Shown here piece by piece: positions 1-12,200 of a stretch of 64,000 nucleotides of DNA (the first letter of the stretch is position 1; each line of letters begins with the position of its first letter). The stretch lies in assembly GCA_037953625.1 (NCBI GenBank), contig CM075652.1, positions 72,259,501 through 72,323,500 on the forward strand, given 5' to 3'. Both the position numbers and the translations under genes were made by a program. The notes under the pieces were generated by a model. It made no database searches. It worked only from the letters and a program-made list of their open reading frames with translations, and had not been told where the DNA came from. The DNA is from Crotalaria pallida (lineage: Eukaryota; Streptophyta; Magnoliopsida; Fabales; Fabaceae).

Positions 1-162
1 ATTTGCTTGTTTTCAAAAACTATTGGCAAACTACCCAACTTGTTTTAAACACACATTGCTAGTTTGAGAGAAATGATCTCCATTTCAAAGTGTTTACCTT
101 AATGAGATGACTCGGGATATCTCCAACTAAATTAGTTAAAATAGCATGTTGTTTTTCGAAGA

Positions 163-315
163 TTAATGGGTATGCACTAACGATGTAACATTTTCTATAT
201 CATCGATTCATCATCCATCATTCATTTATATTACTTTTATCTAAAAGTAAACAATTATAAACAATACATGAATGATGAATGATGCATTAATAATGTAAAA
301 AAAATTTATACCATC
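163..315. repeat. Short dispersed AT-rich repeat (MITE-like), copy 1
   Basis: The stretch starts near AATGGGTATGCACTAACG and contains ATCATTCATTTATATTA and a run ending in AATGTAAAAAA. Related sequence recurs near 40450-40510, 42325-42500 and 55365-55525, with the same cues: a TGCACT start, ATTCATTTATATTA, CATGAAYGAT, then TGTAAAAAACTTTACA. The shared layout suggests a small non-autonomous element family. No clean target duplication was resolved, so the superfamily is unassigned. Confidence 0.45.
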
Positions 316-369
316 ATCTACTTTTATACCAAAATTCGATCAATTTTCATGGATCTTTTACTTTAAAAA

Positions 370-520
370 AAAGACATATGGTAGGTTGACGTGACATTCC
401 GTTAGTCACGTCAGATGAATTCTTAAAGGCAGGGACCAAAACAAAAAAATTTAAACTTTTAAAATCAAGACCGATCAAATAAAAAGATTAAAACTAAAAC
501 TTTGTCAATTTTCACGATTA
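370..520. repeat. Possible end of a Mutator-like non-autonomous element
   Basis: The text around GGGACCAAAACAAAAA resembles the inner end of common legume elements that read GGCTTAAT...TTTTGGTCC from the other side. The partner terminus is not visible nearby, so this is at most a truncated copy. The rest of 1-640 has no recognisable gene. Confidence 0.25.
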
Positions 521-1034
521 ACTTTTTTTTTATTATTTTTTTTATTTTTAAGAAATAGATAAATAATAGAGATAGATATAGATAATAGATACTCCATTGC
601 AGTACATAGATAATAAAAATAAAAAGGAAAACTTGAAATTGCAGTTGAGGGGTAGTGGCTTTCCATTCTAGAATCTGGTGTTGCCGTAGCTTCTCCTATC
701 TCCCAATCTCCGCGCCGTCCATTGGCTTCGTATTCTTAATCCCCCTTCACTCGCAAACCGTTTTATACTTCACAGGTTCGTTGTTTCTCCTCGTAATTCT
801 TTCACAACCTTACCCTTAACTCGTTTCTTCCCTTGTCCTCAAATTGGTGTCCGAATTGATATATTTTTATTTATTTAAAGTTTTAATATTAATTTATTTT
901 CCCTGTTATTCCATTCACTGTAATGTCACTCAGAAACTTCTTTACAGTTCTCTAATGTAGTTGTTATTTGTCTTCTCTGTTTTATCAGCATTATAATTTT
1001 GATTACAAGACTAAAATAATAGGAAAATAAAAAA

Positions 1035-4000
1035 ATGGGTAGCAAGAGTAGGAAAGAACGAAGGCGAACAAAATCAGATGACTCTGAATCTGATTCGCCT
1101 TCTTCATGCTCCGATGGCACGGACAGCCGTGATTCGTCTCCGGAGCGAGGGTCTGGAAGGCGTAAGAGAAGTAGACATCGGAGCCATGGCAGTGATCGTC
1201 GATCACGCAAGAGGCGGGATTCGGATAGTTCCTATGATGACAGTGACAGTGATGATAGGGGTGGGAAGAGGAAGAAGAAGTCCTCCAGGGAAATCACCGA
1301 AGAAGAGATAGCGCAGTACTTGGCGAAAAAGGCGCAGAGAAAGGTTTCAACTTGATTCTATACCATCCATGTTTGTTGTTACTTGCTTTGATTTGAGGAT
1401 TATGGTGTTGATGTTGCTTTGGATTCTTGATTTTGTCCACAGGCCTCAAAAGTTGCTAAAAAGTTAAAAACTCGAACCGTGTCAGGGTATTCGAACGATT
1501 CAAATCCATTTGGTGACTCTAATCTTAATGAGAAGTAAGTTCGTCTCTTCTCCCTATTTTTTTTTTTTTCACCTCTTGTGTTTACATTGTTTGTTTCCAT
1601 ATTTAATAGTTAAATTTAGGGTTTTGCTGACAAGTGCACTTTTTAAGGGGTATAACATTTTGAATTACCAATGTATTAAATGCATCACATATATATGATT
1701 CCTTAACGATTGTCCTTATTGCTGTTAGCAAAGTCCTTAATAAGGAGAAATTAGATCCCTTGCTGTATTGTTCGTTTTAGCGATAGTTTCCAACTTCCAA
1801 GTTCGATTCTGATTCTAAATTAGGTTTTCCGTTCTGGAATGAATCTGTTTTAAACAAAAACATGCATATAAGAAGGGCTTGTTGATGGTAATGAATGGTG
1901 GTGTCAGTTGCATATACGTAGACACTAGACACGTGCACACACATTTTGAAGCAATTCTATTTTTGTGGAGATGGGGCTGGTAGGTAGTTCTGAATTTAAA
2001 TGTCATTACCAGTGCAAATATGGATACGGTGTTTCCTGGAATCAGTTAATTACTGATTGCGCCATTTCTGTGATAACATTGTTGCATTTGTGTTGTCACT
2101 TGTTAGTCTTTCGGGGAAATGCTTGTCTGACTTACTAAAACTAAATTCGGTAACTGGTGGAGGATGAGATGACAGACATTTCGTATTTGAATAACTCATG
2201 TGAAAATATACCTTTTGCTGAACCATTTCTTCTCTCTCACTCTCTCCCCTCCCACGTTTTGTGTTTTGAGTTTTCGGGGATAATTGCGACAAGTGATTCA
2301 GACGTCATCGGGTAAATTATAAAATTATCCATTATGAATCAAAGCTGCAACTTTTTGATATATGATTAGGCTTGTTTAATCCAAAATTGCACCAGCAATT
2401 CTATCGCTTGCTGTTAGACAGCTCTTTTTTGGAGGGCTATTGAAAAAGAAAACGATTGGACAACCTTAATATGAATATTGTCAGTCTAGTAATCTTTGAA
2501 GATTTTAGCCCAACTGTTGTTACTATTTGTTATACTACGGTAAAATGCTTAAGCTGCGTGATTGGGTTTTTATGTATATCAGCAGTTATTGTTTAGTTAA
2601 CTTTGATATATCCGCTTTTCATATTTTGTTTTCTGTATTTGCTTCCAATAATTTTACAAAGTCATTGACATTATTATGTTCTAGATTTATTCTTTTTATA
2701 CTTTAAATTAATGCATTTGAAGTTGAGTGATGCACATACCCTTGTCATATTCACAAAAATGCTATTTTTAGGTTTGTTTGGAGGAAGAAGATCGAGCGTG
2801 ATGTTACTCAAGGTGTACCCATTGATGAGTTTTCAGTTAAAGCTGAAAAGAAGAGACAGAGGGAGAGAATGGTATGCATTTTTCTCCAAAACCTTTATAC
2901 TTTTTTGTTGATGTATTGAAGTTCTCAGTGCTGTAGCCAACGAAATTGAGAGTCCGTTGCACTAATTTAAGAGACTGTTTTCTCCCTATCTTTGTCCCGT
3001 AGGAGGGCTTCAAGCTCATCTTATAATCTATCACCATTAGTTCATTATAAGTTTCTATCAAGTTGGAATATGCTTCTTTTGTGACGTTCCTATAAAAATC
3101 ATAGGGAAAGCTGTGATGATCAGTACATCTAGTTTAATTTTAGATCTGAACATGCCAATATTTGTTCAGTAGGAAATCAAAATTGTTAAAATTTATTTTG
3201 TTATATCATATGATACTTTGCTTCCTCATTAAGGAAATTCAATTATGTCACCTAGTGACATATAAAGAAGATACGTCTGCTTGCAAGGATAGGATATTAA
3301 TAGTTCTTCTGATTTTCAATATTTACATCTTGATTTGTGATTCTATATTAGCTATTTGGTATAGAATTCATTTTTCTAGTCATTAGCTTCTGAAGCTAAA
3401 TTATGTTTCTTTTTAGCATCCTATTGCTTCTTGGTTCTTGCTACCCAGACATGCTGAGTTATAGTGATACGGCCAACCAACTAAATTTTTCACTGTCTAC
3501 CATTTTCACTAATTTATTGTTAAAAATTATAATTCAGGCTGAAATTGAAAAAGTGAAAAAAAGAAGAGAGGAAAGGGCACTTGAGAAAGCACAACGTGAG
3601 GAAGAAATGGTAAGTCCATTCTCGTAAATTGTTAATAGTTGTCATTTTAATCTGTTAATGGTTAAGTTTTAGTTACCACTACCTTGTTTCTGGGTAATGC
3701 CTGTCTGTCGTGGCTATATTCTTATATGAGCTACCTATTATACCCTTGTCTTGTTAGTGCATAGACTATATTATCTTTTGGATTTACGTCTTTCAGGCGT
3801 TGTTAGCTAGAGAACGTGCTCGAGCTGAGTTCCAAGACTGGGAAAAAAGAGAAGAGGAGGTATGGTTCCTTGAATTGCTTTTATTTGTTATTACTTAATA
3901 TAGTGTTTCCAATCTCATGACTAAGACAATTTCATTTGCAGTTTCATTTTGATCAAAGCAGGGTTAGGTCCGAGATTAGATTACGTGAAGGGCGTGCCAG

Positions 4001-7000
4001 GCCAATTGATATCCTAACCAAGCATCTCAACGGCTCCAATGATTTGGATATAGAATTAAATGAACCATACATGGTCTTCCAGGTTAATATGTAGCTTTAT
4101 ATCATTTCATCTCTCCTTTTCTTTTAACTGTTGTATTTATTAATTTTTAATTTATTATTTGGATGTAGAATTAAATGAACCGTACATGGTCTTCTAAGTT
4201 AATATGTAGCTTTATATCATTTGATCTCTCCTTTCCTTTTAACTGTTGTGTTTATTAATTTTTAATTTGCAATTGATAATGTAATACAGCTCTTAGAATC
4301 TTATCAAACTCTGTCACTTTTTGTGACTAACAGTAGTCAGCTTTAATTGTCAACATTGTTCAACAAGTTACATAATGATTTGACATCTATGGTGCAGGGA
4401 TTGACAGTGAAAGAAATGGATGAGCTCCGTGATGACATAAAAATGCATCTGGACCTTGACAGGACCACACCAACACATGTAGAATATTGGGAGGTATCAT
4501 CCTTTTTCTGTTGTTGGCTTAGTTACTTTATAAATCTTCACAGAGTACTGATTGCTTAATGAGTTCTACCTTATCTAATTAATGATGCAATCATCTACAG
4601 GTAATATTGGATGTGATTATTACTTTGTGTTTATCTAGTTGTTGGATAAGGGGTCATGTTTCTGACTTGATTTAGAAATCACAGTTTTACTAAAAAAAAA
4701 TTATTCAAAAGACCAAAAGAACCTGAGTTCAATACAGTAAATGACAGAAGCATTTAGGTAGCAAATTTTGAACAACATGAATGATTTTGCTAAGCATAAA
4801 CATCAAAACAAAGAATAAAAGTTGAAGGCAATATGCTATTTTGCATCCTTCTCTGTAAATATTTGTAGCTTATCTGTGCATATTTACTATATTATGTTTC
4901 ACTATTAGTATATTATTTTGCTTAGTTTATACATTTATACATTTATTATTGTGATATATCATTACATATAGATAGATATTAACCCATACTAACATAATTG
5001 CGTGGAAAGAAAATGCCAGTATTTCATAGTTTAAATTTCTACTTATCATTATATTGGTGAGTTGTATATGCATACAGAGTAGGTCCTAAGTTAATGCAAA
5101 TAACATTCGTAATTGGAATTCACCTCAAACCCTTGATGTAAGTCAGTGAAGATTTTGGTTACAATATGGAAGAAAGGGGGAGGAGTGTGTATGGCCCCAA
5201 AGGGTGCATATAGCTTGAAGTAGAACAAGAGATGGAGTGTTTCTCTGTCCTCTCCATTTTTATTTTCATTACGAAGAATGAAAAATGCAAAATTGTCCCT
5301 TTTAAAAAATTTGATTCCCTCTAACAACCCTGCCTGCCCCTTAACAGTGTCATTAAACCTCCTTTCTCTGATCTGTTTATGTATTCTCTACGTATGCGTG
5401 CGGGTATTTATCTCTTTGTTCATGGTGTCTTTTGTGTGACTATATGTATGTTTTGCTATGCTTGTGTCTAATTCGCATGTAGAAGCATCATTATTCTAAT
5501 GAATTGATGCCCAAATGAACTTGTTGACTTTCTTAGCCTTTTTCTTTTATGTTTTAGTTAACTCAAATGGCCATTGTGGCTGGCATCCTTAACATGTAAT
5601 CTTATGGATCCTGGCACGGAATTATTGTCATAATACATGTTCAACGTTGATGACTTATTGGTCAATATCTTCATGCAGGCACTCCTTTTGGTTTGTGATT
5701 GGGAGCTAGCCGAAGCTCGAAAAAGGGATGCTCTTGATCGAGCTAGGGTGCGTGGAGAAGAACCTCCAGCTGAGGTGCTTGCAGAAGAAAGGGGTCTGCA
5801 TTCCAGTGTTGAGCCGGATGTGAAGAGGCTTTTGCAGGGTAAGACATATGGAGAATTGGTAGCTTTAGAGATGCATATTGAGTCGGAGATGCGTACCGGT
5901 ACAGCAAAGGTGGTTGAGTACTGGGAGGCCGTTTTAAAACACCTCCAAATATACAAGGCCAAGGTAATCTCCGTCACATTTTATTTTCCATATGTTATGT
6001 TACACGCCTTTGATTGTTTCACTCAATTATTAAATTGCTGCAAATACAGGCTTGTTTAAAGGAGATTCATGCTAAAATGTTACGGAAGCATTTGCATCGG
6101 CTTGAACAACCATCAGAGGGTGAAGAGCAATTGGAAGATGCCCCTGTTACCAAATCAGAGGAAGATACTGAGGAATATGTTAAAGGTATATTCTTGTCAT
6201 TGTATAGTTGTTTGGGAAAACATAGACTCTTTTATGTTCTTTCTCCATCCTGAATTTCATTTTGATATTTGCTTGATTCTATTTTGTAGTCCGATCTCCA
6301 GATGAATCATTTTCACCGGAACCGATTAAAGAAGAGGATCAAGAAGCAGAAGATGAGGCTGGGTCATTTTCACCAGAACTGTTGCATGGTGATGAAAGCG
6401 AGGAAGCTATCGACCCTGAAGAGGACAGAGCTATACTGGTAATCATATTAAACATGGTTTTTAAAACACATAATATTTATAGACTTGCACCAAAATAAAA
6501 AAGTTGTTTAAAAACTAACTTGACCATGACGGTTGTTAAGTTAAAATACATCTTCAGAATATCTTAGAGGAATAATACATAATATAGATTAGGATAAGTT
6601 ATTTTATTTTAGAGGTGTTAACTTATTTTTAGGAATCTTATCTTATTCTTAGGATTTTATCTCACCTATAGCATGTTAATTTGAATTTGATTAGGAGCCT
6701 ATTACTTAACCCAACTCCTTGTATAAATAGGGGTTAGTGTTTCCTTTTGTCTTTTGAATAAACAAGGACAGTAAAATCAAAACAAACGAAACCAATATCA
6801 AATATCATATTATCGATTAGCTCAAATCTCTCCTTTTCTACTTCTACCAAAACCCTGTAATTTCAACAATGGTACATTTACAGGAGCGGAATCGAATGGC
6901 TGTATTAGAAGAGCAGCAGAGACGAATCAAGGAAGCAATGGCATCAAAACCTGCTGCACCTGAAGATAATTTTGAGATGAAGGCCATGAAAGCTATGGGA

Positions 7001-7873
7001 GCTATGGAAGATGGGGATGCTGTGTTTGGCTCTGGTGCTGAAGTAAATTTAGATTCACAGGTATCCTGTCTCAACCATTTATATGATTTTCACTCTGTGA
7101 AATGTAGAATTTTCAGTTTTTGATAGCTAGACAAATATATAGTTATCAGTTAGTGGGAATACAAAGTTTTGGATTTTTTGGGAGTGATATTATCAGGCGA
7201 TGAGTGGTCATCAACTTATCATGGAAGGGAGCTTTGTGAATCAGTATAAATGTTGTCCTCTCATCTCAATTGACCTTTAGATACTTATCTGACATTGGAG
7301 GGAGTAAATATTCGTGGTCCATGTTGATAGTTTAAGGAGAATTGAAGTTATTGTTAACTATTTCTCCATATCCTTTAAAGTTGCTGACATATTTGATAAA
7401 TGTTGGAGCAGGTTTATTGGTGGCATGACAAATATAGGCCCAGGAAACCAAAGTATTTCAACCGCGTTCACACTGGATACGAGTGGAACAAATACAACCA
7501 GACTCATTATGATCATGACAATCCACCTCCGAAGGTTGTGCAAGGTTATAAATTTAATATTTTCTACCCTGATTTAGTCGATAAGACAAAAGCTCCAACC
7601 TACACAATTGAGAAGGATGGTAGCAATGGTGAGACTTGCATTATCAGATTCCATGCCGGGCCACCATATGAAGACATTGTAAGTCTGCTTCTCTTAATGT
7701 TCTAAATGTTTTTCAATTTTCAACCAAATTACTAACTATGCCTTACTTGACAGGCTTTCCGCATTGTAAATAAAGAATGGGAATATTCTCACAAGAAAGG
7801 TTTCAAGTGCACGTTTGAACGAGGAATTCTACATGTGTACTTCAACTTCAAACGCTACCGTTACCGCAGATAA
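1035..7873 (+). CDS. CTN: Cactin, spliceosome-associated protein (complete, 13 exons)
   Basis: Cactin is a conserved nuclear protein of the spliceosome, needed for pre-mRNA splicing in animals and for embryo development in plants (family knowledge). Exons that keep one frame: 1035-1343, 1443-1534, 2772-2871, 3538-3609, 3797-3859, 3942-4082, 4398-4493, 5679-5963, 6050-6185, 6290-6438, 6884-7060, 7412-7678, 7754-7873. All introns are GT-AG; the total is 2007 nt, 668 residues. The N-terminus (about 1-95) is rich in Arg, Ser, Asp and Lys, as in RS-like splicing proteins. The middle (about 190-390) is charged and helical and matches the Cactin mid domain. Residues 541-668 form the conserved C-terminal domain, beginning VYWWHDKYRPRKPKYFNRVH and ending FNFKRYRYRR. 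The length is typical of plant Cactins. The start is the first ATG and is preceded by an A-rich stretch; a 5' UTR intron is possible but unproven. No internal stop or frameshift was found. Confidence 0.95.
4043..4268 (+). repeat. Tandem duplication of the Cactin exon 6 end plus donor site
   Basis: Positions 4043-4153 and 4158-4268 are near-identical copies about 111 bp long, offset by 115 bp. The first copy contains the last 40 bases of exon 6 and its donor (CAG then GTTAAT). In the second copy the equivalent site reads TAAGTTAAT, so the GT donor context is altered. The second copy lies wholly inside intron 6 and is probably silent. Confidence 0.85.
6534..6868 (+). mobile_element. Solo LTR (335 bp) inside Cactin intron 10
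   Basis: The segment starts TGTTAAG and ends TTTCAACA, the TG...CA form of LTRs. It is flanked by ACGGT (6529-6533) and ATGGT (6869-6873), a 5-bp target duplication with one mismatch. It contains a TATA-like TATAAATA at 6722-6729 followed by GGGG, then AATAAA at 6758, in the order expected for an LTR promoter and polyadenylation signal. No internal retroelement sequence remains, so it is a solo LTR, probably from a small copia or TRIM-type element. Its right end is only 10 bases from the exon 11 acceptor, allowing for the duplication. Confidence 0.7.
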
Positions 7874-8179
7874 TTTCAGGCATTGGTTCACTTTCTGGCA
7901 TGGAAGGCTTAGATGTTTGGGAAAATCACAACTTAGAGACTTAGATTAAGGCAGATCTGTCCACGGGTGAGAGAAATTGTAATTACATTTTCTCGTTTTA
8001 CACAAGTTGTAGACACACTAATCTCAACTATTTGTTAATTCAGTCAGGATTATGTTGGCATTGTTTTTGATATATGTAGAAATTGTCCTAATACTATAAG
8101 CAAAATTTGATTAGGGTACTTTTGATGTTACACACTACATGAAGTTCAGAAATTGAAAGAATTTGCGGAAGTGGACTTG
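7874..8179 (+). other. Cactin 3' UTR and downstream spacer
   Basis: This follows the Cactin stop codon. It is AT-rich with no reading frame of note. It carries candidate polyadenylation context near 8040-8110, but no perfect AATAAA was seen, so the transcript end is not defined. Confidence 0.5.
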
Positions 8180-9014
8180 GGGTATCCACAGCAGAGTTTT
8201 AACTTAAAACTCACCATATTAAATCATCATTCACTATCAGACTCATCTTCAGACTTTTTATATCTTCCATTACAGCAAAGTCTTAACATCAACTCACCAA
8301 ACATGCATCACTATTATACATGATTTTATTTCAATAATTTTTTTATTACAATTTTAATAATATTAATTATGTAGAATTTATAAAAATAATCCCAAATAAT
8401 ATTTAAATATTAAAATTAAATAAAAGTTAACATTACAATAATTAATGGTACTTACTAAAAATTATAAAGTACATAAAAATACAATATAATTCAAATTATT
8501 ATAATTTAATTAACGCTTTCTTCTTGTCCTCCAAAATGTTGACACAAATGCTTCATTAAATCCGCTTGCAATTGATTTATTTATTTATTATTTCAATAAT
8601 TAATGACTATTAATTTCAAATTATTTATTTATTTAAATATAAAATATGTATTTTTATTTATTTATTTATTTTTCCATAACAATACAATATATTTAAGAAA
8701 AAAAAAGAGAAAAAGTATATATTTAAAAATATTATTTTTATTTTTTAAAAAAGAATATTATTATTATTTTAATTTATTGTTATTATATATTTATTTATTT
8801 GTTTGTTTGTTTATTAGGGTATTATAAAGTAAAAAAGGAAGAAAAAGACAAAAAACGGGTTCCACGTAGTCTTAAGTTGAGTATGTTATTTTACAAACTC
8901 AACTTAAAGACTCTCCACTAGATTTTGAAGATTAGCAGAGTCTGAAAAAAACCTGGAAGAAAATCTGAACTTAAGACTATAATAGACTCTCTCCGGACTC
9001 TGCTCTGGATGCCC
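8180..9014. mobile_element. PIF/Harbinger-type (Tourist-like) non-autonomous element
   Basis: The left end reads GGGTATCCACAGCAGAGT. The right end, read on the minus strand, is GGGCATCCAGAGCAGAGT. These imperfect terminal inverted repeats are flanked by TTG (8177-8179) and TTA (9015-9017), which fits the 3-bp TTA target duplication of this superfamily with one change. The 835-bp interior is AT-rich, codes for no transposase, and has a local inverted repeat around 8870-8925 (CTTAAGTTGAG ... CTCAACTTAAG). Confidence 0.75.
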
Positions 9015-9278
9015 TTAGGCAGGAACAATATGAGGACGATTTCTTGGTTGGATAAATCTCAAATTCTCAATTTAATACAAATAATCATATTTCTTTCATG
9101 CAAAGTTTCAATATTACTTTTTGCCCTTTTCTTCATTGTCAATCCAGAAACGAAAAAAACTCTTCAAAGTGTGAGGTACACTTGAAAGAGGTGAAATTCT
9201 GTTCCCCATTTGGGAGGACATTGTCTCATAATTTTCCATCTTGGCACTCTGGAATCTGGATAATAATATATCATAGCA

Positions 9279-12200
9279 TTAACCTTCAACAATCTTCACG
9301 GGAGTGCTGTAAAACACAAAATCACTGAAATTAACTACATGTATTATAAACACGTATCAATAAATTTTTTGGGCACCATTACTTACCCAAATGGACTTTG
9401 TTTGATGGAAAGCAGCTCAACGTCCAACTGCAGTCCGAAGGTAGCAAACAGTAAACAACTAGATACATTATAACAAATTAACAAACAAGAATCCTCTTTT
9501 TCAGGATTTGAGTTCTAGAATTGCTTCTTCTAGAAGGTTTTTACCAGACCACTACCCTAGCTTGGAATTAGGAGTCAAAACTCAATTCAATAAGCTAATG
9601 CCAGGCTTAAGTTACATAACCATAAGAATGGAAATGGGGGTAATTAAACCATCAAGGATCTGGTCAATTGGAGCGGTTGTAGCTAAAATGTCAATTGAAG
9701 TATCAGTTTAATATTCAATTTTGAATAGATGCATAAGTATATAATCTGGACCATGTTCTATGCAGCTAAAATGTTAATTGAAGCATCAATTTAACAGGAA
9801 CAAATCATAACAAAGAGATCACAGAAATTCACCTCTATTGTTGCGTTCGGAGGAATTTCTTGGACTCCTTTGCTTCCATAGGCTAGTTCAGGAGGAACAA
9901 TTAACAATCGCTGCAGAAAACTAACAATTTAAGTCATTTTTATAAACAACATTAACACATGTTGATACTGTGCTAAAATAATTTAGTGAAATGTCATAAA
10001 CCAACTTCCTTGTATATTTAGAACCTTAAAAGGTCTACTCACTATCTGTCAAGGGACTAGGGGCTAAACAACAAAATTCTATTGTGAACATGTGTGAAAT
10101 GCTTGCATGATTATGTAACAATAAAATACACAATGATAAAGTAAAATAAAGCAAAATTTTAGTAGTATAGATCCAATTCTTTGTAGTTTCTAGTGTCCTG
10201 AGTATTGTTAAAGTGAAGCTTCTCATAAAAGGGATAAAAGCTTCAATCATTCAGTTGTACTGATTGAACAGGATTTTCAATGGCATAGTAAACAAAATAC
10301 AGAGACCTGCTCCAAAAATCTGTTCTCACCTGGCCTCCCACTCGCATGCCCTGTACTCCGTAATCCAATCCTTTAAGGACTGTTCCCCTATCAGATTGGC
10401 CTACATCGAATCCGTAGGGCTGCAATAATTTAAGCATAATCTCATCAATCAATAGGCAAAACTGCCAACAAAAGTATAACACAGATTTATGAAGACTGTA
10501 AGCGTCCAAAATTTTCTGGAAGCCTTATCATTATGTAGCACGAAAAAGACATGGAATCAGAGTTCTTATTGTTGGGAAACAAACTTGGCATACAGTCAAT
10601 GTTACAAAACTAAAATGCATTAAGTAGGCCTACAATTGCACATTGTCTAATTGGAGTAAAACATATATCTACATTAATATTACAAGATTGACCAGAACCC
10701 TTATACAAAGAAAGGACTACATCAAGACACACCAACTCAAAAAGTGTTAGCTAAAGATGCCGAATCAATACAGCCTATGGGATTTACACACCATTGATCA
10801 AAAGAATAGTTACATTTCTTGAGAATATATTTTTGTTTATCATTAAAGAAAAAAAGATTGACCAGAAAAGGAGGTAGGTGGAATTTTTATTGGGCAAAAC
10901 CATTGCCCCAGGAATCAGTGTGATGGGGTGCTGTGTTGAGTGAAAAGATTAAATTACAAAGTCGGTAAGTAGTAACAAAAGCAAATCATAAATGCTATAA
11001 TTGGACTGAGTTACAATGTTTCCTGGTCAAGAGGAGAGTATAATGTGAACTCATCCAGTTTCAAATCCAAATATTCTAAAACGATTCAAGGTTGAGCTTT
11101 TATAACAGATCAAAACAGGTTAGTCCAAATTCATAAATCACCACCAACATAAATTACATGTAAATGAGGAGTGTGGACATAAATTTTGTTCTGACAGGTG
11201 CACAAGAGGAACTGCCTTGTTTATACAAGTTAGAACCGGTTCACTTAGAACAATCACAATTAGAGGATAAGAAGTTTTCTATAACTGGGAATGTTAAGAG
11301 AGATAACGGAAATGATAGTTCACTTTCCATGCCACTGGAGTTGCATTTGAATTTAATATTTCCTAACTGCAAGACTAATTGACTTTTAATAAGTTAATAT
11401 ACAAAGAGGTGTGAAATTCGGCTGAGTTATTTGGATCATACCGTTCCTCCTCCGACTCCCATCCCTTGTCTACTAGTCATGAAGGTGACACCCTTCCATT
11501 TAGCAACATAATGAACCTACAGCATGAAAATCTGATTATTTCTGATTTCTGAATTCCGAGTAATAGTTAATCACATAATAATTGCTATCACAAATGTAGA
11601 ACAGGGCTCGGTGTGGAGGGGAATCAGATAAGATCAGTTTATACGGAATGTACACGCTAGGTTGTCAGAATTATTAAGCAGAGTAAAAGGCATTTTAATT
11701 TTATGCAAGAATAAATCAGGTCCAGTAGTCCCTTATTTCCAAAATTGAATGAATCCATGCAGTACCATTCAACGAAAAATTACTTTCTCTATACAATAAC
11801 TATGAGGTAGCTCATAATTTGATCTAGATGTCATCACCTCATCAAATCTTGTAATTTTGAAGGGTAACAAATTTGTCAATAACAAAAGTCAATCACCAGA
11901 ATATTAATTATCTGATTGTTAAAAACTTTTAAGGATTCTTCTCAACTCTCAGGTCACAGATTGCCGTCTTTTGGTCCAAAATCTCAGTAGACATAACAAA
12001 TTAACAATGACAGTCCATGTTAATGTAAATTTCTGTCTTCAGAAATCAGAATATAATAATAGTATAAGATTAGTAACACAATATGCATCTATCAGTTACA
12101 TTGGTGACAACATTGACACTAATTGAATAATGATACTATGCTAGGTTTTCCATTCAAAATTTGAAATGTTTAGTCTGTGTATCATATTGAAATCTAGAAG

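Noticed and set aside
926..1210. Antisense protein opposite Cactin exon 1
   Set aside because: It is a shadow of the RS-rich exon 1, with no homologous feel and no splice or start context.
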